Assembly: GCF_000427665.1 (NCBI RefSeq)
Contig: NZ_KE386572.1
Span: 2,628,196-2,692,195 of the forward strand
From: Geminicoccus roseus DSM 18922
GTDB taxonomy: Bacteria; Pseudomonadota; Alphaproteobacteria; Geminicoccales; Geminicoccaceae
DNA length: 64,000 nt
Direction: 5' to 3'
In this document: positions 28,439-37,036 of the stretch, piece after piece
How positions within the stretch are numbered: the stretch's first letter is position 1
Layout: each line of letters opens with the position of its first letter
Made by a program: the position numbers and the translations under genes
Notes under the pieces: model-generated
The model's input: only the letters and a program-made list of their open reading frames with translations
Database searches by the model: none
What the model was told of the DNA's origin: nothing

Positions 28439-29500
28439 TCAAGCCGCCAGCACGCGGGTGAGGACGTCCTCGTACATCTTTTCGACCTTCTCGCCCTTGT
28501 AGGAGGCCACCTCCGACTGGGCCAGCACCTCGTCCGGCGGATAGACCTGCGGGTCGGTGCGATCCGTCTCGGGCAGGAGCTGCACCGCCGGCTTGTTCGG
28601 GATCGCGTACATGATCTCTTCCGCGATCGCCGCATGGACCTCGGGGCGCAGGATGAAGTCGATGAAGGCATGGGCGTTGTTCGGGTGCGGCGCACCCTTG
28701 GGGATGCACATGCAGTCGATGCCCAGCAGGGAGCCCTCGCTCGGCACCACGAAGTCAAGATCGTCGTCCTCGGCCATCACCTGGCGGAAGTCGCCCATCC
28801 AGTCGACCGCCAGATCCACCTCGCCGGACAGCAACAGGTCCTGGCCGGTGTCAGGCGCGAACATCTTCACGACGCCCCGCTTCTTGGCGTCGAGCAGCAC
28901 GTCCTCGGCCGCCTTCAGGTCGGCGGGATCCTCGCTGTTCAGGGACTTGCCCAGGTATTTCAGCACGGCGCGGATGAGATCGGTGTCGTTGGGCAGGGAG
29001 ACCCGGCCCACCGGCGCGTCCGGACCGAACACCGCGTCCCACGAGGTCGGCTCCTGCTCCACCGCCGACTTGCGGTAGCCGATCGCCAGCAGGCTGTAGG
29101 TATAGGGCGCCCCGTACTTCAGGCCCGGGTCGTAGCTCGGGTTGGCGAAGGCCGGGGCGATGTTCTTCAGGTTCGGGATCAGGGCGTGGTCCAGCGGCAT
29201 CAGCATGTCGCCGGCGACCATCCGCTCCACGAAATTGTTCGACGGGAAGATCACGTCGTAGCCGGGATTGCCCTCGCGCAGCTTGCCGAACAGCTCGTCG
29301 GAGGAGGCGTAGAGGTCGTAGCGTACATCGATCCCGGTGGCGTCGGTGAATTCCGAGAGCGTATCCAGGCCGATATAGGTGTCCCAGTTGTAGACGTTGA
29401 CCTGCTTTTCTTCCTGGGCATGCGCCAGTTTCGCCAGCGGCAGCAGGCTTGCTACGGCCAGGCTGCCTCCAAGCAGGCCGCGGCGGCGGACAGATCGCAT
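28439..29500 (-). CDS. Polyamine ABC transporter substrate-binding protein (copy 1)
   Basis: A 353-residue periplasmic binding protein of the PotD/PotF family. The N terminus MRSVRRRGLLGGSLAVASLLPLA is a likely Tat signal. The mature protein opens with QVNVYNWDTYIG, the conserved start of the family that carries ligand-contacting Trp and Asp, and has FPSNNFVERM and FAPDTGQDLLLSGEVD. The ATG at 29500 has AAGGAG six bases upstream; earlier in-frame ATGs do not. It closely resembles the neighbouring copy 2. Confidence 0.93.
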   Translation of the reverse strand: MRSVRRRGLLGGSLAVASLLPLAKLAHAQEEKQVNVYNWDTYIGLDTLSEFTDATGIDVRYDLYASSDELFGKLREGNPGYDVIFPSNNFVERMVAGDMLMPLDHALIPNLKNIAPAFANPSYDPGLKYGAPYTYSLLAIGYRKSAVEQEPTSWDAVFGPDAPVGRVSLPNDTDLIRAVLKYLGKSLNSEDPADLKAAEDVLLDAKKRGVVKMFAPDTGQDLLLSGEVDLAVDWMGDFRQVMAEDDDLDFVVPSEGSLLGIDCMCIPKGAPHPNNAHAFIDFILRPEVHAAIAEEIMYAIPNKPAVQLLPETDRTDPQVYPPDEVLAQSEVASYKGEKVEKMYEDVLTRVLAA

Positions 29501-29614
29501 GACCATCTCCTTCAAGGTTCGGGCGCTGGCGGGCGACAACGCCATGGGTTGAAAGCGCAGGATCGTGACGGTGTCGTGACGGTCAAGGCCGGCTGGAGCT
29601 CGAGGCGTCCGGCC

Positions 29615-30697
29615 TCAGGCCGCAAGAACCCTGGTCATCGCCTGTTCGTAGAGCGTTTCCACGGCTTCGCCCTTGTAGGTCGCGTACTCGCAGCGGGCGA
29701 GGGTCTCTTCGGAAGGGTAGATCGCCCTGTTGTTCCGGGCGGCTTCCGGGATGAACGCCATCGCGGCGGCATTCGGGCTGGCATACCCGATCTCGGTGGC
29801 GATGGCGCCGTGGACCTCAGGGGTCAGGATGAAGTTGATGAACGCATGGGCATTGATCGGGTGGGGCGCGCCCTTGGGGATGACCATGTTGTCCGACCAG
29901 AGCATGCTGCCTTCTTCCGGGATCACGTAGGCGAGGTCGTCGTCCTCGGCCGCGACCTGCTGGATGTCGCCGGACCATTCCAGGCAAATGTCGACCTCGC
30001 CGGCCAGGAGCAGGTCCTGTCCGGTATCGGGCGCGAAAGTCTTGATGCCGGGCTTGATCCGGATGAGGTAGTCACCGGCAGCGGCGATCTGTGCCGGATC
30101 CCTGGTATCGAGCGAGAAGCCCAGTGCCTTGAGCGCCATGCGCAAGGTATCGACGCCGGACAGCAGCGAGAAGCGGCCCTGCATCGCCTCGTTCTCGGTC
30201 ATGTCCTTCCAGGAGGTCGGCTTGGTCGGGAACATGCTCTGGCGGTAGCCCAGCCCCTGGGTGCCCCAGAAATAGGGCGCGCCCCATTTCAGGCCGGGAT
30301 TGTAGGGGGCATTGGCGAAGGCGGGCGCGATATTCTCGAGATTCGGGATCAACGTGCGGTCGACTGCGATCAGCATGTCGGCCGCCGCCATGCGCTCCAC
30401 GATATTGTTGGACGGGAAGATCACATCAAAACCGGGATTGCCTTCCCGCAGCTTGCCGAACAGTTCGTCAGCCGAGGCGAACAGGTCGTAGCGGACGTCG
30501 ATCCCAGTGGCCTCGGTGAACTCGGCGAGGGTGTCGGTCCCGATATAGGTGTCCCAGTTATAGACATTGACCTGCGCCTCCTCCGCCGCCTGCGCGACGC
30601 GGCCGAACGGCGCGATCGACGCCAGGCTCAGGGTCGTGCCGAGCAGGTGGCGGCGCGACAGGTAGGGCATCGGGAACGGGGAGGGGCGGCGGGCCAT
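29615..30697 (-). CDS. Polyamine ABC transporter substrate-binding protein (copy 2)
   Basis: A 360-residue paralogue of copy 1, placed first in the operon. A twin-arginine signal is plain (YLSRRHLLGTTLSLASIAPFG). The mature start QVNVYNWDTYIG and the block FAPDTGQDLLLAGEVD are nearly the same as in copy 1, whereas the middle (GAPYFWGTQGLGYRQSMF against GAPYTYSLLAIGYRKSAV) differs, so ligand preference may differ. The ATG at 30697 has GGAG nine bases upstream. Two binding proteins sharing one permease pair is the likely arrangement. Confidence 0.92.
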   Translation of the reverse strand: MARRPSPFPMPYLSRRHLLGTTLSLASIAPFGRVAQAAEEAQVNVYNWDTYIGTDTLAEFTEATGIDVRYDLFASADELFGKLREGNPGFDVIFPSNNIVERMAAADMLIAVDRTLIPNLENIAPAFANAPYNPGLKWGAPYFWGTQGLGYRQSMFPTKPTSWKDMTENEAMQGRFSLLSGVDTLRMALKALGFSLDTRDPAQIAAAGDYLIRIKPGIKTFAPDTGQDLLLAGEVDICLEWSGDIQQVAAEDDDLAYVIPEEGSMLWSDNMVIPKGAPHPINAHAFINFILTPEVHGAIATEIGYASPNAAAMAFIPEAARNNRAIYPSEETLARCEYATYKGEAVETLYEQAMTRVLAA

Positions 30698-30797
30698 GGG
30701 CGTGGTCTCCGGCGGTGCGCGGCTGCGAGGCGTCGACGGTCGCCCCGGCACCATGGCCTGTCAACGCAAGTAAGGCAGAATCAGGACGTTCCCGTGA

Positions 30798-30822
30798 CGG
30801 TCCGGCAGCCATCGCCGGACCG
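30798..30822 (-). terminator. Hairpin after the esterase gene
   Basis: CGGTCCGGC (30798-30806) and GCCGGACCG (30814-30822) form a perfect 9-base stem with a 7-base loop, starting eight bases after the esterase stop. It separates that gene from the polyamine operon. No T-run. Confidence 0.5.
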
Positions 30823-30830
30823 GATGTTCG

Positions 30831-31919
30831 TCAGGCCTGAACCCGGTGCTGCAGGAAGAAGCGGATCATCTCCGCCGAGGCGTCGGGACCCTTGGGGTCG
30901 GTGTAGGATCCAGCCGCGCTTCCGCCAAACCAGGCATGGCCGGCACCCTGCACCGCCCAGTGCTCGTGCATCGCCCGGCCGGAACCGTCGGCATAGACGG
31001 TGCGGGTATAGGCATGGCCGTTGTTCACGGCATGGCGCTCGACCGGAAGCGGCGCGGTTGTCTGACGGATCTGGTCGATGATCCGCATGGCGTTGCGCGG
31101 ATGGACGGTCCCGTCCTGGGTGCCATGGAACACGATGGTCGGCACCGCCGGCGCCGCGCCGATCTGGCGGCCGGGCGCGTCGCCCTGGCGCATGGCGGCG
31201 AAGGCGGAGTTCATGTCCTGGGCCGCCCCGAACGGCAGGCCGGAATGGACGCCGGCTGCAGCGTAGAGGTCCGGGTAGAGCAGGGCCATCGCCAGCGCCG
31301 CGGCGCCTCCCGCGGACAGGCCGGCAATGTAGACGCGCCCGGGATCGACCGGGTGCTCGCGCAGGATGTCCCGGGTGATGCCGGCGATCAGGGCCGGCTC
31401 GCCCTGTCCGTGGCGCTGGTGGCCTGGCTCGAACCAGTTCCAGCACCGGGAAGGGTTCGCCGTTTGCGGCTGCTCGGGATAGGCGATCAGCAGGCCGTGG
31501 CGCTCGGCCTGGCGGTTCATGCCGGTACCGGCGGCGAAGTCCGCCGGATCCTGGGTGCAGCCGTGCAGCATCACGACCAGCGGCATGGGCTCCGCGCCGG
31601 CACGGCTTGGGACATAGAGCCGGTAGTCACGGCTGCCGGCGCGGTCGGTGAAGCGGCGCTCCAGGAACGCAGCACCGTCGGGAAGGGGCTCGGCAGGAGT
31701 CCGCTGCCTGAGGAGGCCCTGCAGGCCCTGGAGTCCCTGCAGGTCCTTGGGCAAGTGGCTGCGCAGGTCGGCGAAGCCTGCGCCGGCGGAGGGCAGGTCC
31801 GCGGAGGGCATGGCAGAGGTTCCCCGGCCCTGGCGGAGCTGCGCGGTCGCTTCGCCGAGCCTGCCGGCACGGATCAACCGCATGGCCTCGGCCATGGTCT
31901 GCGAGATGTCGGTGGTCAT
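30831..31919 (-). CDS. PHB-depolymerase-family esterase
   Basis: A 362-residue alpha/beta hydrolase of the Esterase_phd family. Oxyanion region VVMLHGC, nucleophile elbow GLSAGGAAA, a later VFHGTQDGTVH with the acid, and GAGHAW with the catalytic histidine. Relatives with secretion signals degrade extracellular polyhydroxybutyrate or feruloyl esters. This one has no signal peptide; instead the first ~85 residues form a helical, low-complexity segment with a DLQGLQGLQGLL triple repeat. An intracellular role, perhaps on storage granules, is an inference. It is preceded by a small ribbon-helix-helix gene. Confidence 0.88.
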   Translation of the reverse strand: MTTDISQTMAEAMRLIRAGRLGEATAQLRQGRGTSAMPSADLPSAGAGFADLRSHLPKDLQGLQGLQGLLRQRTPAEPLPDGAAFLERRFTDRAGSRDYRLYVPSRAGAEPMPLVVMLHGCTQDPADFAAGTGMNRQAERHGLLIAYPEQPQTANPSRCWNWFEPGHQRHGQGEPALIAGITRDILREHPVDPGRVYIAGLSAGGAAALAMALLYPDLYAAAGVHSGLPFGAAQDMNSAFAAMRQGDAPGRQIGAAPAVPTIVFHGTQDGTVHPRNAMRIIDQIRQTTAPLPVERHAVNNGHAYTRTVYADGSGRAMHEHWAVQGAGHAWFGGSAAGSYTDPKGPDASAEMIRFFLQHRVQA

Positions 31920-31953
31920 GTCGGCGGGAACTTTCGATGTGGGCGACGGGGGA

Positions 31954-32376
31954 TCAGCGGATACGGTCGGCCAGCGCCGCCTTCACGGCGGGGCTGGCGG
32001 CGAGTGCACCGACCACGACCAGCGATTCGATGCTGGCCCGGGCAAGCTCGGGATCGACGTCGGCGGCAATGGTGGCGAGGCCCAGCACGTGGATGCGCAG
32101 CTTCTGGCCGCTGTCGCGGGCAGCCTCCAGCTCGGCCCGGCCGAAATGGCGCAGGCCCAGGTCCAGGCCATGGCGCACGACCGATTTCTGCAGGACGTCG
32201 GCATGGCGCTCGAGCTGGTTGCGGATCGCGGTGCGGATGAAGTCGGTACGGTTGGAGTAGAACCCTTCCCGGACCATCAGGTCGACCTGACCCAAGTCGA
32301 CATAGCCGAGGTTGATCGTGATCTTCTCGCTGTCGCTCGGTCGAGATCGCAGCTCATGAACGTTGTCTGCCATCAT
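31954..32376 (-). CDS. Ribbon-helix-helix (CopG-like) regulator
   Basis: A 140-residue protein. Residues ~18-55 form a ribbon-helix-helix fold: KITINLGYVDLGQVDLMV for the strand and first helix, then SNRTDFIRTAIRNQLERH for the second. The C-terminal ~80 residues are a helical domain of unknown role. It is 34 bases upstream of the esterase gene in the same direction and may regulate that operon. Two ATGs are adjacent at 32376 and 32373. Confidence 0.75.
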   Translation of the reverse strand: MMADNVHELRSRPSDSEKITINLGYVDLGQVDLMVREGFYSNRTDFIRTAIRNQLERHADVLQKSVVRHGLDLGLRHFGRAELEAARDSGQKLRIHVLGLATIAADVDPELARASIESLVVVGALAASPAVKAALADRIR

Positions 32377-32512
32377 CCCATCCCCATGCCATCCGTGTGG
32401 ATGGTAGATGGATGTGCTGAGCTACTGCGGCAAGAGGAGACGTGGCGATTTCGCTCGCACCGTTCGGATCTGGAGCGCTAGGCACGCAGCAGCAGCTGCG
32501 ACGGAGGCAGGC

Positions 32513-33772
32513 TTGGAGATCTGGATCGGGCTGGCGGCGGCCTTCGTGGCCGGTCTGGGTGCAGGTTTCCTGCTGGGACGCTCCGATGCCCGCAGCACGT
32601 CGGCCGGCACCCGGCGCGTGCTGGCGGAACTGGATGGCCGCCGATCCGAGGAAACCGAGGCGCTGCTCGATCAGGTCAAGCTCGCCTTCGCCGAGCTTTC
32701 CCGGGAGGGCGAGAAGCGCGCCGCCGACGAGCTTGCCCGGGCGGTGCAGACCGCCTTCACGGTGGAGCGGACCCTGCAGGGCCATCGCTCGCAGGCGGAG
32801 CGCGCCGAGTTCGAGGCGCGCATCCAGAACGTGCTGGGTCAGGTTGAGCGGCTGGGCGAACTGATCCGGCGGATCGAGCGGGAGAGGGCGGAAAGCTTTT
32901 CGTCCCTGGGCGGCCGGGTCGAGCAGGCCTTCGCCCGTGCCGAGAAGCTGGCCGAAACCACCGCCTCCCTGCGAGACGCGCTGGTGCATGCGCGGGTGCG
33001 TGGCCAGTGGGGCGAGCGGATGGCCGAGGACCTGCTGCGCGCCATGGGGCTGGTCGAGAACCTGCACTGGGTACGCCAGCGTCAACTCGACGACGGCACC
33101 CGGCCGGACATCACCTTCCTGCTGCCCGATGGCCGGGTCCTGCACATGGACGTGAAGTTTCCGTTCGAGAACTGGGCGAGGCTGGTGGAGGCCAGCGACG
33201 AAGAGGGGCGCAGCCGGGCGCGGGCCGCCTTCGTGCGCGACGTGCGCGGGCGGATCGCCGAGGTGGCGAAGCGCGGCTGGTCACGTCCGGAGATCGGTGC
33301 GCTGCCGCTCGCCCTGCTGTTCGTCCCCAACGAACAGGTGTTCGCCGGCATGGTCACCGCCGAGCCGCTGCTGGTCGACGAGGCGATCGGCAAGCGGGTC
33401 TGCCTGGTCGGCCCGGCCAGCCTGTTCGCGGTCCTGGCGCTGATCCGTCACGCTGCCGAGGAGCGCCGGATCGCCGACGGTCTGACCGGCCTCCTGGAGG
33501 CCCTGCATGGGCTGGACGAGGGCTGGCGCGCCCATCTGCAACGGCTGGACCGCCTGGGGCGCCGCCTGGAGGACAGCCTGCGCGACTGGCATGAGCTGCG
33601 CGGCAGCAAGGTGCCGCAGCTGGAGCGTCTGCTGCGGCAGATCGGCGATCACGGGGCGCAGGCTTCGGCCGGGCGGTCGGACGCTCAGTCCGAGGAGAGC
33701 GGCGCGAAAAACAGTTCGTCGAGCCTGCCGGGCGACACCGAGCCCAGCACGTCGAACGTCACGCCATCGTGA
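32513..33772 (+). CDS. rmuC: DNA recombination protein RmuC
   Basis: A 419-residue protein: an N-terminal membrane helix (EIWIGLAAAFVAGLGAGFLLG), a long coiled coil (residues ~35-160), then the RmuC nuclease-like domain with RGQWGERMAEDLLRAMGL, PDITFLLPDGRVLHMDVKFP and PLALLFVPNEQVF. RmuC limits DNA inversion and rearrangement. No ATG fits; the TTG at 32513 follows GGAGGC by four bases and gives the membrane helix directly. Its 3' end overlaps the convergent ZAS gene by 88 bases. Confidence 0.93.
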   Translation: MEIWIGLAAAFVAGLGAGFLLGRSDARSTSAGTRRVLAELDGRRSEETEALLDQVKLAFAELSREGEKRAADELARAVQTAFTVERTLQGHRSQAERAEFEARIQNVLGQVERLGELIRRIERERAESFSSLGGRVEQAFARAEKLAETTASLRDALVHARVRGQWGERMAEDLLRAMGLVENLHWVRQRQLDDGTRPDITFLLPDGRVLHMDVKFPFENWARLVEASDEEGRSRARAAFVRDVRGRIAEVAKRGWSRPEIGALPLALLFVPNEQVFAGMVTAEPLLVDEAIGKRVCLVGPASLFAVLALIRHAAEERRIADGLTGLLEALHGLDEGWRAHLQRLDRLGRRLEDSLRDWHELRGSKVPQLERLLRQIGDHGAQASAGRSDAQSEESGAKNSSSSLPGDTEPSTSNVTPS

Positions 33773-34629
33773 CGGCGGATCATGTGGGCAAGGCCGTGAC
33801 GCCGGGCATAGGCCACCACGTCGGCCGAGACGGATGACATCCCGTCCACGGTCGGCAGGAGCATCAGGCGGTCGTCGTCCCGGCCGGCGGCCAGGACCAC
33901 CGGCCGGCTCTCCATGCCAATCCGCAGCTCGCCACCGCCCAGGAGGGTGATGCCGGGTGGGAGTGCCAGGTCGACCGGCCGCCCGAGCTGGACCTGCAGC
34001 CAGTCAGGCACCTCGGCCGGCTGAACGTCGATCTGGGCGAGATCGACCGGGGCCGCAGCCGGGCTGCCCGTTCCGGCCTCCTCGAACGGCGCGGCGACCG
34101 CTTCGGTGGCGCTGGCGGCATCGACGGGATCGGCACTGCCGAGCAGGCGCAGGTCGCCCCCTGTGTCCTCGGTTGTCTGCGGGTTGGAGCGGATCAGCAC
34201 CCAGCCGCCCGTGCTCACCCCGGCGAGCACGAGGCAGAGAAGGGCCACCACCGACCAGCGCGGCTCACGCACCGGTGCATCCGGCGGCGTCGCCGGCACG
34301 GAGCTCCGGCTTCGCGACGGCGGCGGCAGCAGCGCACCGGTCAGGGAGGTCATCGGCGGGCGTGGCGCCCTGGGCGGCAGCAGGTCGCTCGACCCGGCAG
34401 CGCTCGGCAGGCCGACCAGATCAAGTTCCAGCCCGGTCCAGAGCCGCTGCGTCCTGGCCATCGCGCGGAACCGCTGATGCAGGTCGACCTCGAACTGGCG
34501 AAGCTCCTCGACCCGGGCACGGCAGCTCGGGCAGGTCATCACATGGCGGCGCAGCACGAGCCACTGGGCCCGGCGCAGCCGCCCTTCCAGATATGCCTCG
34601 AGATAGCGTTCGAGGCTCGCGCACTCCAT
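33685..34629 (-). CDS. ZAS zinc-finger (anti-sigma-like) membrane protein
   Basis: A 314-residue protein whose N terminus carries an exact ZAS anti-sigma zinc motif: Cys3, 25 residues, His29, three residues, Cys33, two residues, Cys36 (CPSC). A proline-rich linker leads to one membrane helix (SVVALLCLVLAGVSTGGWVLI), and the rest would be periplasmic, with a unique C-terminal domain (ITLLGGGELRIGM to TFDVLGSVSPGRL). This is the layout of a membrane anti-sigma factor, but no sigma-factor gene is adjacent. The ATG at 34629 follows a GGGGGCAGG run. Confidence 0.75.
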   Translation of the reverse strand: MECASLERYLEAYLEGRLRRAQWLVLRRHVMTCPSCRARVEELRQFEVDLHQRFRAMARTQRLWTGLELDLVGLPSAAGSSDLLPPRAPRPPMTSLTGALLPPPSRSRSSVPATPPDAPVREPRWSVVALLCLVLAGVSTGGWVLIRSNPQTTEDTGGDLRLLGSADPVDAASATEAVAAPFEEAGTGSPAAAPVDLAQIDVQPAEVPDWLQVQLGRPVDLALPPGITLLGGGELRIGMESRPVVLAAGRDDDRLMLLPTVDGMSSVSADVVAYARRHGLAHMIRRHDGVTFDVLGSVSPGRLDELFFAPLSSD

Positions 34630-34937
34630 GCCTGCCCCCACAACACCCGACGCCCGCGACAGAACCGCTACGGCCAATCATGATCCGACAGATCCGCCAG
34701 TCTGTCCACCTCCGGATGCGCGCACTTCGGGCGCTGGAGACCATGGCTGCGCCGCTTGTACGCAGGAGGCGGAATCGGTCCTCCCGGCTCCTGCCTGCCG
34801 ATGTCGGGGTTGCCAAGCGTTGCCGATGCTCTGAACATGCGTCGTCACCGATCGCGCGTGCCGGTCGGACGCCTCTCGTCAGAAGAGTGCCGACCGCGCT
34901 CGAAGCTGCGTGTCGGCAAGGCGGGAGGCCTGAACGA
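34630..34937. other. Divergent intergenic region between ZAS gene and EF-G-like gene
   Basis: 308 bases with no gene I can support. It must contain the promoters for both divergent genes. Short open frames exist on both strands but are arginine- and serine-rich with no ribosome-binding sites. GGGAGG before the EF-G-like ATG is the only clear signal. Confidence 0.5.
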
Positions 34938-36962
34938 ATGAGTACGGAACGTAGCGCACGCAACCTTGCGCTCGTCGGCCCGAACGGCGCCGGCAAGACG
35001 ACTCTGCTCGAGAGCATGCTGTTCGTCTCCGGTGCCCTTCCGCGCAAGGGCAGGGTGGCCGACGGCAGCACGGTGGGCGACCATGCGCCGGAAGCCCGCG
35101 CCCGCCAGATGAGCACCGAGCCGACGCCGGCCACCTTCAACGCCAACGGCGCCAGGCTCACCGTGATCGACTGCCCGGGCTCGGTGGAGTTCATCCACGA
35201 CACGCGCGCGGTCCTGGCCGGGGTCGATGCGGCGGTGGTGGTGGTCGAGCCGGTCCTGGAGCGGATGGTGGCGGTGGCCCCGCTCCTGCATTTCCTGGAT
35301 GAGATCCACCTGCCCCACCTGATCTTCGTCAACAAGATGGACCGTTCGGAAGTTCGCTGGCGCGATCTCCTGGCCGGCTTGCGCTCGGTGAGCCAGCGTC
35401 CGGTGGTGCCGCATCTCTATGCGATCGGGCGGGGCGAGGACCTGGCTGGCTATATCGACCTGGTCGACGAGACCGCCTGGCATTTCAACACCGGTGCCGC
35501 GGCCGACGAGATGCCGATGCCGGAGGAGTACCGGGACCGCGAGGCCCAGGCGCGCCAGGAAATGCTGGAGGCGCTGGCCGACTTCGACGACGAGCTGCTG
35601 GAGCAGATCTTGGAGGACAAGCCGGTCGATCCGGCCACCGTGCTGCGCGATCTCGCCCAGGGGCTCTCCGCCGACCGGGTCGTGCCGGTGCTGCTGGGCG
35701 TGGCGGAGCGGGACATGGGGGTGCGCCGGCTCCTGCGGGCGATCATCGAGGAGGCGCCGGCGCCCGAGACCAGCGCCGAACGGCTGGGGATCGCACCGGA
35801 GGGGCCGCCGCTGGCGCAGGTGCTCAAGACCTATCATGTGCCGCACGCCGGCAAGCTCAGCCTGGCCCGGGTCTGGCGCGGGCCGCTGAAGGACGGCGCC
35901 CAGTTCGGCGGGGTCCGCGTATCCGGCCTGTTTGAGGTCACCGGCGCCAAGAGCGAGACGATCGCGGAGACCCAGAGCGGGACGATCGTGGGCCTCGGCC
36001 GGATGGAGGGCGTGCAGACCGGCGACGTCCTGGGCGGCAGCGAGGGCGAGAGCCGCCATTTGCTGTCGATGGCGCCGCCGCAGCCGATGTACGCCTTCGC
36101 CCTGCACGCCAAGGACCGCAACGACGAGGTCAAGCTCTCGGCGGCCTTCCAGAAGCTCTCGGAGGAGGATCCGGCGATCCGGATGGATCTGGACCCGGAG
36201 ACCCGCGAGACGATCCTGTGGGGGCAGGGCGAGATGCATCTGCGGGTGGCGCTCGATCGTTTGCGCCAGAAATACCGGCTGGACCTGGAGACGCATTCGC
36301 CGCGCACGCCCTACCGGGAGACGATCCGTGCCGGTACCCAGGCGCATGGCCGGCACAAGAAGCAGACCGGCGGCCATGGCCAGTTCGCCGACGTGAAGAT
36401 CGAGATCCAGCCGCGCGAGCGGGGCGGCGGCTTCAACTTCGCCAACAAGATCGTGGGCGGGGCGGTGCCTAAGCAGTTCATCCCGGCCGTCGAGGACGGG
36501 GCGCGCGAATGGCTCGCGCGCGGGCCCCTGGGATTTCCCGTCGTGGACGTCGAGGTGACCCTGCATGACGGGCAGTTCCACTCGGTCGACAGTTCGGAAC
36601 TCGCCTTCAAGCTCGCGACCGGGCTCGCGCTGAAGGAAGGCCTGCCGCACTGCCAGCCGGTGCTGCTGGAGCCGATCCTGGCGATCAGCATCTCGGTGCC
36701 CTCCGACTACACCTCCAAGGCGCTGGCGCTGATCTCCAGCCGGCGGGGCCAGGTCCTGGGCTACGAGGCCAAGGCGGACTGGCCGGGCTGGGACGAGATC
36801 ACCGCCAACATGCCGCAGGCGGAAAGCCACGACCTGGTCCTGCAGCTCCGCTCGATGACCCAGGGCGTCGGCTTCTTCACCTGGATCGTCGACCATCTGG
36901 ACGAGGTGCCGGAGCGGCTCACGCGGGACATCGCCGCCCAGGCATCCGCCGCCACGGCCTGA
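34938..36962 (+). CDS. Elongation factor G-like GTPase (paralogue)
   Basis: A 674-residue translational GTPase with the full EF-G domain order: G domain, domain II (~300-380), domains III-V with RETIRAGTQAHGRHKKQTGGHGQF in domain IV (shortened here) and the final EF-G C-terminal fold. It departs from canonical EF-G: G1 is GPNGAGKT (residues 14-21) in place of AHxDAGKT, G3 is DCPG (78-81), G4 NKMD (132-135), and the switch I RGIT motif is absent (QMSTEPTPAT there). Such forms are known as a second, non-essential EF-G in alphaproteobacteria; their duty is not settled. GGGAGG precedes the ATG. Confidence 0.9.
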   Translation: MSTERSARNLALVGPNGAGKTTLLESMLFVSGALPRKGRVADGSTVGDHAPEARARQMSTEPTPATFNANGARLTVIDCPGSVEFIHDTRAVLAGVDAAVVVVEPVLERMVAVAPLLHFLDEIHLPHLIFVNKMDRSEVRWRDLLAGLRSVSQRPVVPHLYAIGRGEDLAGYIDLVDETAWHFNTGAAADEMPMPEEYRDREAQARQEMLEALADFDDELLEQILEDKPVDPATVLRDLAQGLSADRVVPVLLGVAERDMGVRRLLRAIIEEAPAPETSAERLGIAPEGPPLAQVLKTYHVPHAGKLSLARVWRGPLKDGAQFGGVRVSGLFEVTGAKSETIAETQSGTIVGLGRMEGVQTGDVLGGSEGESRHLLSMAPPQPMYAFALHAKDRNDEVKLSAAFQKLSEEDPAIRMDLDPETRETILWGQGEMHLRVALDRLRQKYRLDLETHSPRTPYRETIRAGTQAHGRHKKQTGGHGQFADVKIEIQPRERGGGFNFANKIVGGAVPKQFIPAVEDGAREWLARGPLGFPVVDVEVTLHDGQFHSVDSSELAFKLATGLALKEGLPHCQPVLLEPILAISISVPSDYTSKALALISSRRGQVLGYEAKADWPGWDEITANMPQAESHDLVLQLRSMTQGVGFFTWIVDHLDEVPERLTRDIAAQASAATA

Positions 36963-36968
36963 CGGGAC

Positions 36969-36991
36969 GAGGGGGCGGCTCCCGCCCCCTC
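36969..36991 (+). terminator. Hairpin after the EF-G-like gene
   Basis: A perfect 10-base GC stem GAGGGGGCGG/CCGCCCCCTC with a 3-base loop lies six bases after the stop. There is no T-run. Confidence 0.55.
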
Positions 36992-37036
36992 GCGTCCTCC
37001 GGTCGCAGCCGCTCGGCAGCGGGCGGCGCGCGTGGC

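Noticed and set aside
29563-29583. Two copies of TCGTGACGGT one base apart between the binding-protein genes
   Set aside because: Short, low-complexity and not placed at a recognisable promoter; could be chance in this composition.
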